The position numbers and the translations under genes are program-made. A DNA stretch of 64,000 nucleotides from Klebsiella quasipneumoniae subsp. quasipneumoniae (GTDB lineage Bacteria > Pseudomonadota > Gammaproteobacteria > Enterobacterales > Enterobacteriaceae), in assembly GCF_020525925.1 (NCBI RefSeq), contig NZ_CP084876.1, positions 2,294,001 to 2,358,000 on the forward strand, given 5' to 3'. Positions within the stretch are counted from its first letter, which is position 1, and each line of letters begins with the position of its first letter. Under the pieces are notes generated by a model. That model made no database searches and was not told the origin of the DNA. It worked only from the letters and a program-made list of their open reading frames with translations. Positions 52,981 to 61,075 of the stretch are shown piece after piece.

Positions 52981-54123
52981 CACGCCGTAGCTCACTCCGC
53001 CGAGCACCACGCCCCAGAATGCCGAGCCAATTCCCGCCAGCGTCACGCCGCTGGCGGTGATCAGAAAGGTCAGCACCGCCGCGTCGCGCTCACTGGCCTG
53101 ATGTACCGCCTGAAACAGACTACCGCCGATGGTGCCGAGCAACGCCAGGCCGGCCAGCATCTGGATCCACGCTGTCGGCAGGGCCGACATCAGCGCGGTG
53201 ATCGATCCCCCGAACAGACCGGCCAGCAGATAAAAACCGCCTGCGGCCATGGCCGCCAGCCAACGCTTCTGCGGATCCGGGTGCGCTTCCGGGCTCTGAC
53301 AGATGGCGGCGGTGATCGCCGCAATACAGATCGAGTAGACCCCAAACGGCGCCAGCAGCAGCGCCAGCCCCCCGCAGACAACGATCAGCGCGGAGACCGG
53401 TACGGCATAGCCTGATGCCTGAAGGGTAGCGAACCCGGGCGCGTTCTGTGAGGCCATGGTCACGAGGAAGAACGGCAGGCCGACGCTGAGCAGCAGCGCC
53501 GGGGTAAACTGCGGGGCGATCCATTCCGGCGCCACAAACGCCAGCGGCACAGCGGCGCTGGCCACCTCCCCGGAGGCCGCGGCAATCAGCGCCCCGGCAA
53601 CCAGCGCGGCGACCACGGCGAAGCGGGGCCACAGCGCCTTACACAGAAGCCAGGCGGCGAGCATGCCGCCGCACAGCAGCAGATGATCCTGGAAGCCGGC
53701 GAAGGCCTGCAAACCGAAACGCAGCAGAATGCCGGCCAGCATCGCGGCGGCCAGCGAATGGGGAATGATTTTCATCAGCCGGGCAAACAGGCCGGTAACG
53801 CCGCAGAGGACGATCAGCGCATTGGCGAAGATAAATACCCCCACCGCCTCAGGGAGGGTCACCCCCTGCAGGCCGCTGACCAGCAGGGCGGCGCCCGGCG
53901 TTGACCAGGCGGTGAGCACCGGCACTTTTCGCCAGCCGCTCAGCGCGAGGGTGCTGACGCCCATGGCGAGGCCCAGGGCCGTCATCCAGCCGGCGATCTG
54001 CCCGGGCGTGGCGCCGGCGGCAGCGGCAGCCTGCCAGATGATGGCGGCAGAGCTGGCGTAGCCCACCAGCACGGCGACGAAGCCGGCGAACAGGCTGGGA
54101 AGCGGAACGGTAAACGAGCGCAT
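52957..54123 (-). CDS. ydcO: BenE-family benzoate/H+ symporter-like protein YdcO
   Basis: 388-residue inner-membrane transporter with about 12 hydrophobic segments. BenE signatures: LSGWRKVPVLTAWSTPGAALL, SQNAPGFATLQASGYAVP and ICQSPEAHPDP. Benzoate uptake is known for the family, but not shown for YdcO. ATG 54123. Divergent from sutR with TTGTGCG repeats between. Confidence 0.9.
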   Translation of the reverse strand: MRSFTVPLPSLFAGFVAVLVGYASSAAIIWQAAAAAGATPGQIAGWMTALGLAMGVSTLALSGWRKVPVLTAWSTPGAALLVSGLQGVTLPEAVGVFIFANALIVLCGVTGLFARLMKIIPHSLAAAMLAGILLRFGLQAFAGFQDHLLLCGGMLAAWLLCKALWPRFAVVAALVAGALIAAASGEVASAAVPLAFVAPEWIAPQFTPALLLSVGLPFFLVTMASQNAPGFATLQASGYAVPVSALIVVCGGLALLLAPFGVYSICIAAITAAICQSPEAHPDPQKRWLAAMAAGGFYLLAGLFGGSITALMSALPTAWIQMLAGLALLGTIGGSLFQAVHQASERDAAVLTFLITASGVTLAGIGSAFWGVVLGGVSYGVLSALRRP

Positions 54124-54132
54124 AGTTTTCTC

Positions 54133-54183
54133 TTGTGCGTTATAACGTCCGATTACTCTATCATTGTGCGTTTTAGCGCACAA
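54133..54183. promoter_or_regulatory. TTGTGCG repeats between ydcO and sutR
   Basis: A perfect inverted repeat TTGTGCG-N6-CGCACAA (54164-54183), and a third copy TTGTGCG at 54133-54139, only 10 bases before the ydcO ATG. Probable binding sites of SutR. Confidence 0.65.
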
Positions 54184-54306
54184 GGTTCCTGCGTGGTGAG
54201 GGCTGCGCACCGCGGCTCTTGTCGCAAACGGCCCGCGATGCCGCTAATCGCCCTGTTGAATCAGGCAAATGGAGGTATACTCTGGGCTGAAAAATCAGGA
54301 GGTAGG

Positions 54307-54876
54307 ATGAATATTGCGCAACACCTGGCGGCCACCCTCAAAAATCTGCGTCAGCAGCGCGGCTGGAGCCTGTCGCGTCTGGCGGAAGAGACCGGGGTGT
54401 CGAAAGCCATGCTCGGGCAGATTGAGCGGAATGAATCGAGTCCGACGGTCGCGACGCTGTGGAAGATTGCCACCGGGCTGAACGTGCCGTTTTCGGCGTT
54501 TATCGTTCCGGATGACGGCGCGGCGCCCTCCGCGTTTGACCCGCAGCAGCAGGCGATGGTGGTGACCCCGGTCTTCCCGTGGGACCCGGAGTTGCGCTTT
54601 GATCATTTCTCGATAACCCTTGCTCCCGGGGCGCTGAGCGAATCGACGCCGCATGAGCAAGGGGTGATTGAGCATGTTGTCGTGATTAGCGGTACCCTGG
54701 ATCTCTGCTTACAGGGGGAGTGGCACTCGCTGCAGGCGGGTGAGGGTCGGCGCTTCGCCGGCGATGCGGCGCATGCCTACCGGAACAGCGGCGCCCAGGC
54801 GGCTCATTTCCATTCGCTTATCCACTATCCAAAAGAAAAAACCGCGGGCGAACCCGCGGCCAGACAAGATGACTGA
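54307..54876 (+). CDS. sutR: XRE-cupin transcriptional regulator SutR (YdcN)
   Basis: 189 residues. The N-terminal XRE HTH (about 8-62; RGWSLSRLAEETGVSKAMLGQIERNESSPTVATLWKI) is almost identical to E. coli. The C-terminal cupin (about 105-180; HVVVISGTLDLCLQGEW) senses an unknown ligand. In E. coli it affects sulfur-utilisation genes. ATG 54307 has an AGGAGGTAGG ribosome site. Confidence 0.93.
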   Translation: MNIAQHLAATLKNLRQQRGWSLSRLAEETGVSKAMLGQIERNESSPTVATLWKIATGLNVPFSAFIVPDDGAAPSAFDPQQQAMVVTPVFPWDPELRFDHFSITLAPGALSESTPHEQGVIEHVVVISGTLDLCLQGEWHSLQAGEGRRFAGDAAHAYRNSGAQAAHFHSLIHYPKEKTAGEPAARQDD

Positions 54877-55087
54877 TGATAACCACTCACAACGTGACGA
54901 GGAAAATCCGGAATACGTGATGACAGTACTCTGTACGGTGATTTGAGGGAAATATCTTTTCCTTCAATACTTTGCTGAAAACTGAAAATTCGTCGTCCCG
55001 CGACGGCGGAAAAGGTTTTCGTCTGCGCCCGGTTCTGACTACAATAGCCGCCATTTCGACCCCCTTATACTGGATAACAACACGCGT

Positions 55088-57049
55088 ATGCGCCTGCACA
55101 GTCATCGTCTTGAACTTCTTAGTCCTGCCCGCGACGCCGGTATCGCTCGCGAAGCGATCCTTCACGGCGCCGACGCCGTTTATATCGGTGGACCTGGCTT
55201 TGGCGCCCGCCACAACGCCAGCAACAGCCTGAGCGACATCGCCGGTCTGGTGCCTTTCGCCCATCGCTTCGGCGCCAAGGTCTTTGTGACGCTGAACACC
55301 ATTCTGCATGACGATGAGCTGGAGCCGGCGCAGCGGCTGATTACCGACCTTTACGACGCGGGCGTCGATGCGCTGATTGTCCAGGATATGGGGATCATGG
55401 AGCTGGACCTGCCGCCGATCGAGCTGCACGCCAGCACCCAGTGCGACATCCGCAGCGTGGAGAAAGCAAAGTTTCTCTCAGACGCCGGTTTCAGCCAGAT
55501 CGTGCTGGCGCGCGAGCTGAACCTCAGTCAAATCAAGGCCATCTACGATAATACTGACGCCACCATCGAATTCTTTATCCATGGCGCGCTGTGCGTGGCC
55601 TATTCCGGCCAGTGCTACATTTCCCACGCCCAGACCGGACGCAGCGCCAACCGCGGCGACTGCTCGCAGGCCTGCCGCCTGCCGTATACCCTGAAGGACG
55701 ATCAGGGGCGAGTGGTGGCCTATGAAAAACATCTCCTGTCGATGAAAGACAACGACCAGACCGCCAACCTGGCGGCGCTGATCGATGCCGGGGTGCGCTC
55801 CTTCAAAATCGAAGGCCGTTACAAAGACATGAGCTACGTGAAAAACATCACCGCTCACTACCGCCAGATGCTGGACGCCATCATTGAAGACCGCGGCGAT
55901 CTCGCGCGCGCCTCGGCAGGGCGCACCGAGCATTTCTTTATCCCGTCCACCGATAAAACCTTCCACCGCGGCAGCACCGATTACTTCGTTAATGCCCGTA
56001 AAGGCGATATCGGCGCCTTTGATTCGCCAAAATTTATCGGACTGCCGGTGGGCGAAGTGCTGAAGGTGGGTAAAGACCATCTCGACGTCGAGGTCAGCGA
56101 ACCGTTAACCAACGGCGATGGCCTTAACGTGATGATTAAGCGTGAAGTGGTGGGCTTCCGCGCCAATACCGTGGAAAAAACCGGCGAAAATCGCTATCGG
56201 GTGTGGCCGAACGAGATGCCTGCGGATCTGCACAAAGTGCGCCCGCATCAGGCGCTCAACCGCAACCTCGATCACAACTGGCAGCAGGCGCTGCTGAAGA
56301 CCTCCAGCGAACGCCGCATCGCCGTAGACGTCACCCTAAGCGGCTGGCAGGAGCAGCTGGTTCTCACCATGACCTGTGAAGATGGCGTCAGCGTGACCCA
56401 CACCCTTGACGGGGAGTTCGCCGAAGCTAACCAGGCGGAGAAAGCGCTGGCCAAACTCCGTGACGGTGTCACAAAACTGGGGCAAACCATTTACTATGCG
56501 CGCGAGGTGCAGGTTAATCTGCCGCCGCTGTTTGTGCCCAACAGCCTGCTCAACCAGCTGCGGCGTGAAACGGCCGAAATGCTGGATGACGCGCGGCTCA
56601 ACGCCTGGCAGCGCGGCACCCGTAAGCCGGTCTCTGTGCCGCCGCCGGTCTACCCGGAGACCCATCTCTCCTTCCTCGCCAACGTCTATAACCACAAGGC
56701 GCGGGCGTTCTACCAGCGCTATGGCGTGCAGCTGATTGACGCCGCCTATGAAGCCCACGAAGAGAAGGGCGATGTGCCGGTGATGATCACTAAACATTGC
56801 CTGCGCTTTGCCTTCAATCTCTGTCCGAAACAGGCGAAAGGCTCCATCAAGAGCTGGAAAGCCACGCCGATGCAGCTGATCCATGGCGATGAAGTGCTGA
56901 CCCTGAAGTTTGACTGCCGTCCGTGCGAAATGCACGTGGTCGGCAAGATCAAAAACCATATCCTCAAAATGCCGCACCCGGGTAGCATCGTGGCCTCCGT
57001 CAGCCCGGACGAGCTGATGAAGACCCTGCCGAAGCGCAAAGGGGCCTGA
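55088..57049 (+). CDS. rlhA: 23S rRNA 5-hydroxycytidine C2501 synthase RlhA (U32 family)
   Basis: 653 residues as in E. coli YdcP. The peptidase-U32 signature EFFIHGALCVAYSGQCYISH and the Cys-rich follow-up NRGDCSQACRLPY are intact; in this family these cysteines serve an Fe-S cluster and RNA hydroxylation, not proteolysis. Prephenate-dependent C2501 hydroxylation is known in E. coli. The C-terminal Cys motif is FDCRPCEMHVVGK. ATG 55088. Confidence 0.93.
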   Translation: MRLHSHRLELLSPARDAGIAREAILHGADAVYIGGPGFGARHNASNSLSDIAGLVPFAHRFGAKVFVTLNTILHDDELEPAQRLITDLYDAGVDALIVQDMGIMELDLPPIELHASTQCDIRSVEKAKFLSDAGFSQIVLARELNLSQIKAIYDNTDATIEFFIHGALCVAYSGQCYISHAQTGRSANRGDCSQACRLPYTLKDDQGRVVAYEKHLLSMKDNDQTANLAALIDAGVRSFKIEGRYKDMSYVKNITAHYRQMLDAIIEDRGDLARASAGRTEHFFIPSTDKTFHRGSTDYFVNARKGDIGAFDSPKFIGLPVGEVLKVGKDHLDVEVSEPLTNGDGLNVMIKREVVGFRANTVEKTGENRYRVWPNEMPADLHKVRPHQALNRNLDHNWQQALLKTSSERRIAVDVTLSGWQEQLVLTMTCEDGVSVTHTLDGEFAEANQAEKALAKLRDGVTKLGQTIYYAREVQVNLPPLFVPNSLLNQLRRETAEMLDDARLNAWQRGTRKPVSVPPPVYPETHLSFLANVYNHKARAFYQRYGVQLIDAAYEAHEEKGDVPVMITKHCLRFAFNLCPKQAKGSIKSWKATPMQLIHGDEVLTLKFDCRPCEMHVVGKIKNHILKMPHPGSIVASVSPDELMKTLPKRKGA

Positions 57050-57061
57050 TCCGCGGCGACG

Positions 57062-57295
57062 CTACTGGCTGTGTGATGCCCGCGGTTTGCGGGCGTCCTG
57101 CCAGCGGTGGTGCTCGCGCAGGTCGGCGGCGTTCTCTTCGCACCGGCTGCGAAGCTCATCGCTATCCGCCTCGTGCAGCAGCTGCTGCTCGAGGCTCTGT
57201 ACCGGAAAGTAATCGTGCCCCTGACGGTGGGCCAGCAGATGCCCGGAAAAAAGCGCGCACAGCAACAGCAGGGCGCTCATGCTTCTCCTCAACAT
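57062..57295 (-). CDS. yncJ: YncJ-family small exported protein
   Basis: 77 residues with a signal peptide (LRRSMSALLLLCALFSGHLLAH) and a short polar mature part (SLEQQLLHEADSDELRSRCEENAADLREHHRWQ). It matches E. coli YncJ in place and character: downstream of rlhA, convergent. Function unknown. Confidence 0.8.
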   Translation of the reverse strand: MLRRSMSALLLLCALFSGHLLAHRQGHDYFPVQSLEQQLLHEADSDELRSRCEENAADLREHHRWQDARKPRASHSQ

Positions 57296-57409
57296 ACCTT
57301 TTCTCTGTGAATCAATGGCGTGGGCTTACTATGCCAGGCGCTGTGCAGGTTTTTTTCCCGGTTTATCAAAGAAGGGCAAGGGTTTGTCAATGTCTGCTGA
57401 AAGAGGGTG

Positions 57410-57436
57410 AAAAAAGCCTGGCGCAGAAGGCCAGGC
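57410..57436 (-). terminator. Terminator of the His-rich repeat gene
   Basis: Stem GCCTGGC / GCCAGGC (57416-57436) with a six-T run on the minus strand, 9 bases past the stop. Confidence 0.85.
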
Positions 57437-57444
57437 GTGAGGGA

Positions 57445-57726
57445 TTACGCTTTTGGCGGCAGTGGTTTCCCGCTGTGCTCACCGCCTTTTGGCGGCTGCT
57501 TACCACCATGCTGCGGTTGTTTGCCGTCTCGTTGCGGCTGCTTGCCATCATGCCGCGGCTGCTTGCCGTTGTGTTGCGCTTGCTTACCGTCGTGCTGGCC
57601 GTTTTTCGCCGCCGATTTACCCTGATGCTGTGCGCTTTTTTCTGGCGGCGGCGGGTTGTCGGCAGCGAAAGCCCATGACGATATTCCCAGCGTCATCGCG
57701 GCAGACAGTAAAGCTAACTTCTTCAT
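57445..57726 (-). CDS. Exported His/Gly/Lys/Gln-rich repeat protein
   Basis: 93 residues. Signal peptide 1-21 (LALLSAAMTLGISSWAFA|A). The mature protein is low-complexity, dominated by at least five tandem heptads of the form [D/N/G]GKQPQH. There is no Cys and no predicted fold. Histidines and polar residues suggest metal binding or an intrinsically disordered periplasmic role, which is inference. ATG 57726 has an AAGGA ribosome site. Function not recognised. Confidence 0.75.
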   Translation of the reverse strand: MKKLALLSAAMTLGISSWAFAADNPPPPEKSAQHQGKSAAKNGQHDGKQAQHNGKQPRHDGKQPQRDGKQPQHGGKQPPKGGEHSGKPLPPKA

Positions 57727-57822
57727 AGCAATATCCTTTCTTCTGATGTGTCCGCGTATTTCAGCAGGTAAAAGTGAAGACAAGATGGAGAGCTCCGGAT
57801 CCGGATGACTCTGCATCCTGGT

Positions 57823-57948
57823 TCAAACTTTAAGACCCGCGGCGGTCATCAGCAGGCGAAACAGCAGGCTGATGGCGGCCAGCGTCAGCACGCTGCCTCC
57901 CCACAGCGCGATCAGCCACAGCAGACGTGTGGACCAGACGGTTTTCAT
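57823..57948 (-). CDS. DUF2474 small subunit of the CioAB oxidase
   Basis: 41 residues with one TM helix (RLLWLIALWGGSVLTLAAISLLFRLLM). It is the CydX-like small protein found after cioAB operons. Its ATG overlaps the cioB stop (TGATG), so it is translated together with the oxidase, and it probably stabilises it. Confidence 0.85.
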   Translation of the reverse strand: MKTVWSTRLLWLIALWGGSVLTLAAISLLFRLLMTAAGLKV

Positions 57949-58958
57949 CAATGATAACCCTCCCCTGGCTGGACTTTGCCGCGGAACACGTAATAGCTCC
58001 AGCAGGTATAGCCAAGAATAACCGGAATAATCAGCAGCGCGCCCACCAGCATAAAGCCCTGGCTTTGCGGCGGGGCGGCGGCCTGCCACAAGGTAATCGA
58101 TGGCGGAATAATATGCGGCCAGATGCTGATCCCCAGGCCGCTAAAGCCGAGAAACACCAGGCCCAGCGTTAGGGTGAAAGGCGAGACATGGCGTTCGTGC
58201 AGAGGCAGTGTGCGCCACAGCCAGGCGCTAATCAGGAGCACCAGCAGCGGCACCGGCAGCAGGAAATAGAGATTCGGCAGGCTGAACCAGCGGGCGGCGA
58301 TCGCCGGGTGCGCCAGCGGCGTCCACAGGCTGATGACGGCAAACACCGCCAGCAGGGCAACCAGCAACTGTCGCGACGCGCTGCGCATCCGCTGCTGCAG
58401 CGCGCCTTCGCTCTTCATCACCAGCCAGGTAGCGCCGAGCAGCGCATAGGCCACGCACAGCCCGAGTCCGCAAAACAGGCTGAACGGGGTCAGCCAGTCA
58501 AACATGCCGCCGCTGAAGGCGCGACCGCTGACGGTAAAACCGTCGATCACCGCTCCGACCACCACGCCCTGGCTGAAGGTCGCCAGCAGGGAACCGCCAA
58601 AGAAGGCGCGGTCCCAGAATGGCCGGTGCGACGGCGTGGCCTGGAAACGAAATTCAAAGGCCACGCCGCGAAAGATCAGGCCGATCAGCATCAGGGTCAG
58701 GGGGATCGACAGGGCGTCGATTATCACCGCGTAGGCGAGGGGAAAGGCGCCAAACAGACCGGCGCCGCCCAGCACCAGCCAGGTCTCATTGCCATCCCAT
58801 ACCGGGGCGACGCTGTTCACCATCACGTCGCGCTCTGTGCTGCCCCGGACCGTGCCGAACAGCATGCCAATGCCCAGATCAAAGCCGTCCATGACGATGT
58901 ACATCAGCGTGGCAAAGACGATAATCACGAACCAGATCACCGATAATTCGATACCCAT
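57948..58958 (-). CDS. cioB: Cytochrome bd-type (CioB) quinol oxidase subunit II
   Basis: 336-residue subunit with eight or nine TM helices. Conserved start LSVIWFVIIVFATLMYIVMDGFDLGIGMLF and NSVAPVWDGNETWLVLGGAGLF are typical of CydB/CioB. It structurally supports subunit I. It starts one base inside the cioA stop. In E. coli no oxidase sits here between yncJ and ydcR; this is lineage-specific. Confidence 0.93.
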   Translation of the reverse strand: MGIELSVIWFVIIVFATLMYIVMDGFDLGIGMLFGTVRGSTERDVMVNSVAPVWDGNETWLVLGGAGLFGAFPLAYAVIIDALSIPLTLMLIGLIFRGVAFEFRFQATPSHRPFWDRAFFGGSLLATFSQGVVVGAVIDGFTVSGRAFSGGMFDWLTPFSLFCGLGLCVAYALLGATWLVMKSEGALQQRMRSASRQLLVALLAVFAVISLWTPLAHPAIAARWFSLPNLYFLLPVPLLVLLISAWLWRTLPLHERHVSPFTLTLGLVFLGFSGLGISIWPHIIPPSITLWQAAAPPQSQGFMLVGALLIIPVILGYTCWSYYVFRGKVQPGEGYH

Positions 58959-60355
58959 TAGCGAGACTCCTTCTGCAGATAACCTTCAGTAGCGGCGGAC
59001 AGCGGGCGGGCTGGCGTACCGGTTGTCGCGGGTTGCACCTCCTGCGGCCCCTTGCGGATCAGGCGCAGCATGTAGCTGTAGCCGACCCCGAAGACGGCGC
59101 TGTAAACCACAATAAAGGTCAACAAACTGACCGACATATGCAGATCGCCGTGGGCGGAAACCGCCTCGGCGGTGCGCTGAACGCCATACACCACCCATGG
59201 CTGGCGGCCCACTTCGGTGGTCACCCAGCCGGCGAGAATCGCAATCAGTCCTGAGGGGCCCATCCACAGGGCAAAGCGCAGAAACGGCCGCGAGTGGTAC
59301 AGCCGGTCGCCGCGGCGCAGCCACAGGGCCAGCGCCCCGAGCAGCAGCATCAGCATGCCGAGACCAGCCATCAGGCGAAATGACCAGAACACCACGGTGG
59401 AGTTTGGGCGATCCTCAGGGGCGAACTCCTTCAGCGCCGGCACCTGTTTATCCAGGCTGTGGGTGAGGATCAGACTGCCCAGCGCCGGGATCTCAAGCCC
59501 GTAGCGGGTGCGCTCCTGTTCCATATCTGGCCAGCCAAACAATAGTAACGGCGTCGGCTCGCCGGGCGGGTTTTCCCAGTGGCCCTCAATGGCGGCGATT
59601 TTTGCCGGCTGGTGTTTCAGGGTGTTCAGGCCATGCATATCGCCGATCAGCGCCTGGACCGGCGCAACCAGCAGCGTCATCCATAGCGCCATGGAGAACA
59701 TCTTGCGGATCGCTGGCGACTGATTGCCGCGCAGCAGATGCCAGGCCGCCGAGGCGCCGACGAACAGCGCGCTGCTGAGAAATGCCGCCACCGTCATGTG
59801 CAGCAAGCGGTAGGGGAACGACGGGTTAAAGATCACCGCCAGCCAGTCGACGGGCACCACCTGGCCATCGACGATCTCAAACCCCTGCGGGGTTTGCATC
59901 CAGCTGTTGGAAGCGAGGATCCAGAAGGTCGAGATGATAGTCCCCAGCGCCACCATGCAGGTGGCGAAAAAGTGCAGCCCCGGCCCCACGCGGTTCCAGC
60001 CGAAGAGCATGACCCCGAGAAAACCGGCTTCCAGAAAGAACGCCGTCAGGACTTCATAGGTCAGCAGGGGGCCGGTGATGCTGCCCGCGAACTGCGAAAA
60101 ACCGCTCCAGTTAGTGCCGAACTGATAGGCCATCACCAGCCCGGACACCACTCCCATACCGAAGTTGACGGCGAAGATCTTCGACCAGAAATGGTACAGC
60201 GAGCGCCAGGTGGGATTTTTGCTTTTCAGCCACAGGCCTTCGAGAACCGCCAGGTAGCTTGCCAGGCCAATGGTGATGGCGGGAAAGATAATATGAAACG
60301 AGACCGTAAAGGCGAATTGAATTCGCGCCAGATGGAATGCATCAAGACCGAACAT
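58958..60355 (-). CDS. cioA: Cytochrome bd-type (CioA) quinol oxidase subunit I
   Basis: Haem-bearing catalytic subunit reducing O2 to water with quinol. 465 residues, against 522 for E. coli CydA, because the quinol (Q) loop is short; this places it in the CioA class. Visible: N-terminal FHLARIQFAFTVSFHIIF with a haem-ligand His, and GWVTTEVGRQPWVVYG, the CydA signature. ATG 60355 with GGAG 7 bases upstream is preferred to ATG 60367. Confidence 0.94.
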   Translation of the reverse strand: MFGLDAFHLARIQFAFTVSFHIIFPAITIGLASYLAVLEGLWLKSKNPTWRSLYHFWSKIFAVNFGMGVVSGLVMAYQFGTNWSGFSQFAGSITGPLLTYEVLTAFFLEAGFLGVMLFGWNRVGPGLHFFATCMVALGTIISTFWILASNSWMQTPQGFEIVDGQVVPVDWLAVIFNPSFPYRLLHMTVAAFLSSALFVGASAAWHLLRGNQSPAIRKMFSMALWMTLLVAPVQALIGDMHGLNTLKHQPAKIAAIEGHWENPPGEPTPLLLFGWPDMEQERTRYGLEIPALGSLILTHSLDKQVPALKEFAPEDRPNSTVVFWSFRLMAGLGMLMLLLGALALWLRRGDRLYHSRPFLRFALWMGPSGLIAILAGWVTTEVGRQPWVVYGVQRTAEAVSAHGDLHMSVSLLTFIVVYSAVFGVGYSYMLRLIRKGPQEVQPATTGTPARPLSAATEGYLQKESR

Positions 60356-60854
60356 GCAGGACTCCACAACAAAATTGATTCAGCGCAATTTTAGGCAGGG
60401 TGGCGGCAAGGGGGCAGAGGCAGTCGGTTCATTTTTTATCATAACAGTTGGCGGCTGTTATGATCTTTTTGCCGGTCTCCGGGGACCGCCAACATAGAGA
60501 TCCCTCGGGGGAACAGCGTCATTTTTAACGCTGAAAGCAAAGCCAGATTGTTGGCCAGGAAAATATTAATAATCTATTTCACTGTATTATCGTAGTCTTA
60601 CGGATCAGCTTAGACCTGTAGCTGAGCGGGAAAGCGCGGTCGTTTAATTTTTGTGAGCAATATCCTCTAATTACGACAGATATAGCATTTTATTATCTGT
60701 TCTTTATTAATGAATTTAACGTCTGCACACGTTTGTTAGTATGAGAATCAGTAAAAAGGATGAGTCAGTTAATTATGAATTAAATAATTTTAAATTGTCG
60801 TGTTTAGCCGTGCTTTGTATTTTATTCTCAGGATATCAATAAAAGGGAATGGTC
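60356..60854. other. 499-base region upstream of cioA
   Basis: It contains a perfect 10-bp inverted repeat (60438-60464) and small GC hairpins near 60471-60500. Then come some 350 bases of AT-rich DNA, much poorer in G+C than the genes around it. The right end leads to a 32-codon ORF with a good ribosome site. No known RNA recognised. Confidence 0.4.
60438..60464. promoter_or_regulatory. Palindrome upstream of cioA
   Basis: ATCATAACAG-N7-CTGTTATGAT, perfect 10-bp arms, with T-rich sequence at both sides. It is 83 bases upstream of the cioA ATG. TATGAT in one arm could be a -10 for cioA. It may be an operator or a bidirectional terminator. Confidence 0.55.
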
Positions 60855-60953
60855 ATGTCAGAAAAAGGATTACATAGCTTATGTATTACCATCGGTATCA
60901 TGTTCATTTTTTGGTTATGCATCATATCGTTTTTTTGGACAATTTTCTCGTGA
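60855..60953 (+). CDS. Small single-TM membrane peptide
   Basis: 32 residues: SEKGLHSLC then a hydrophobic helix ITIGIMFIFWLCIISFFWTIF. Ribosome site AAAGGGA ends 7 bases before ATG 60855. Upstream DNA is AT-rich and could hold a promoter. It has the look of known enterobacterial small membrane proteins but I cannot name it. It lies 122 bases upstream of ydcR. Confidence 0.6.
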   Translation: MSEKGLHSLCITIGIMFIFWLCIISFFWTIFS

Positions 60954-61075
60954 ACCTTTCCTGCGGGCGTTCTGTGTGACCGGGTTACGCTGTTTTACAT
61001 AACAGTTACTTAAAAGTGTTAATTTATAACAACTGATATATGATAAAGGGAGGTTGCAGCAAGGAAAGGGTGACA

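Noticed and set aside
57073..57678. 201-codon frame across yncJ and the repeat gene
   Set aside because: Leu/Arg-rich antisense of low-complexity DNA; both minus-strand genes have signal peptides and terminators.
60438..60464. LexA box interpretation of the cioA palindrome
   Set aside because: The arms read AACAG...CTGTT, the inverse of the CTGT-N8-ACAG order needed for LexA.
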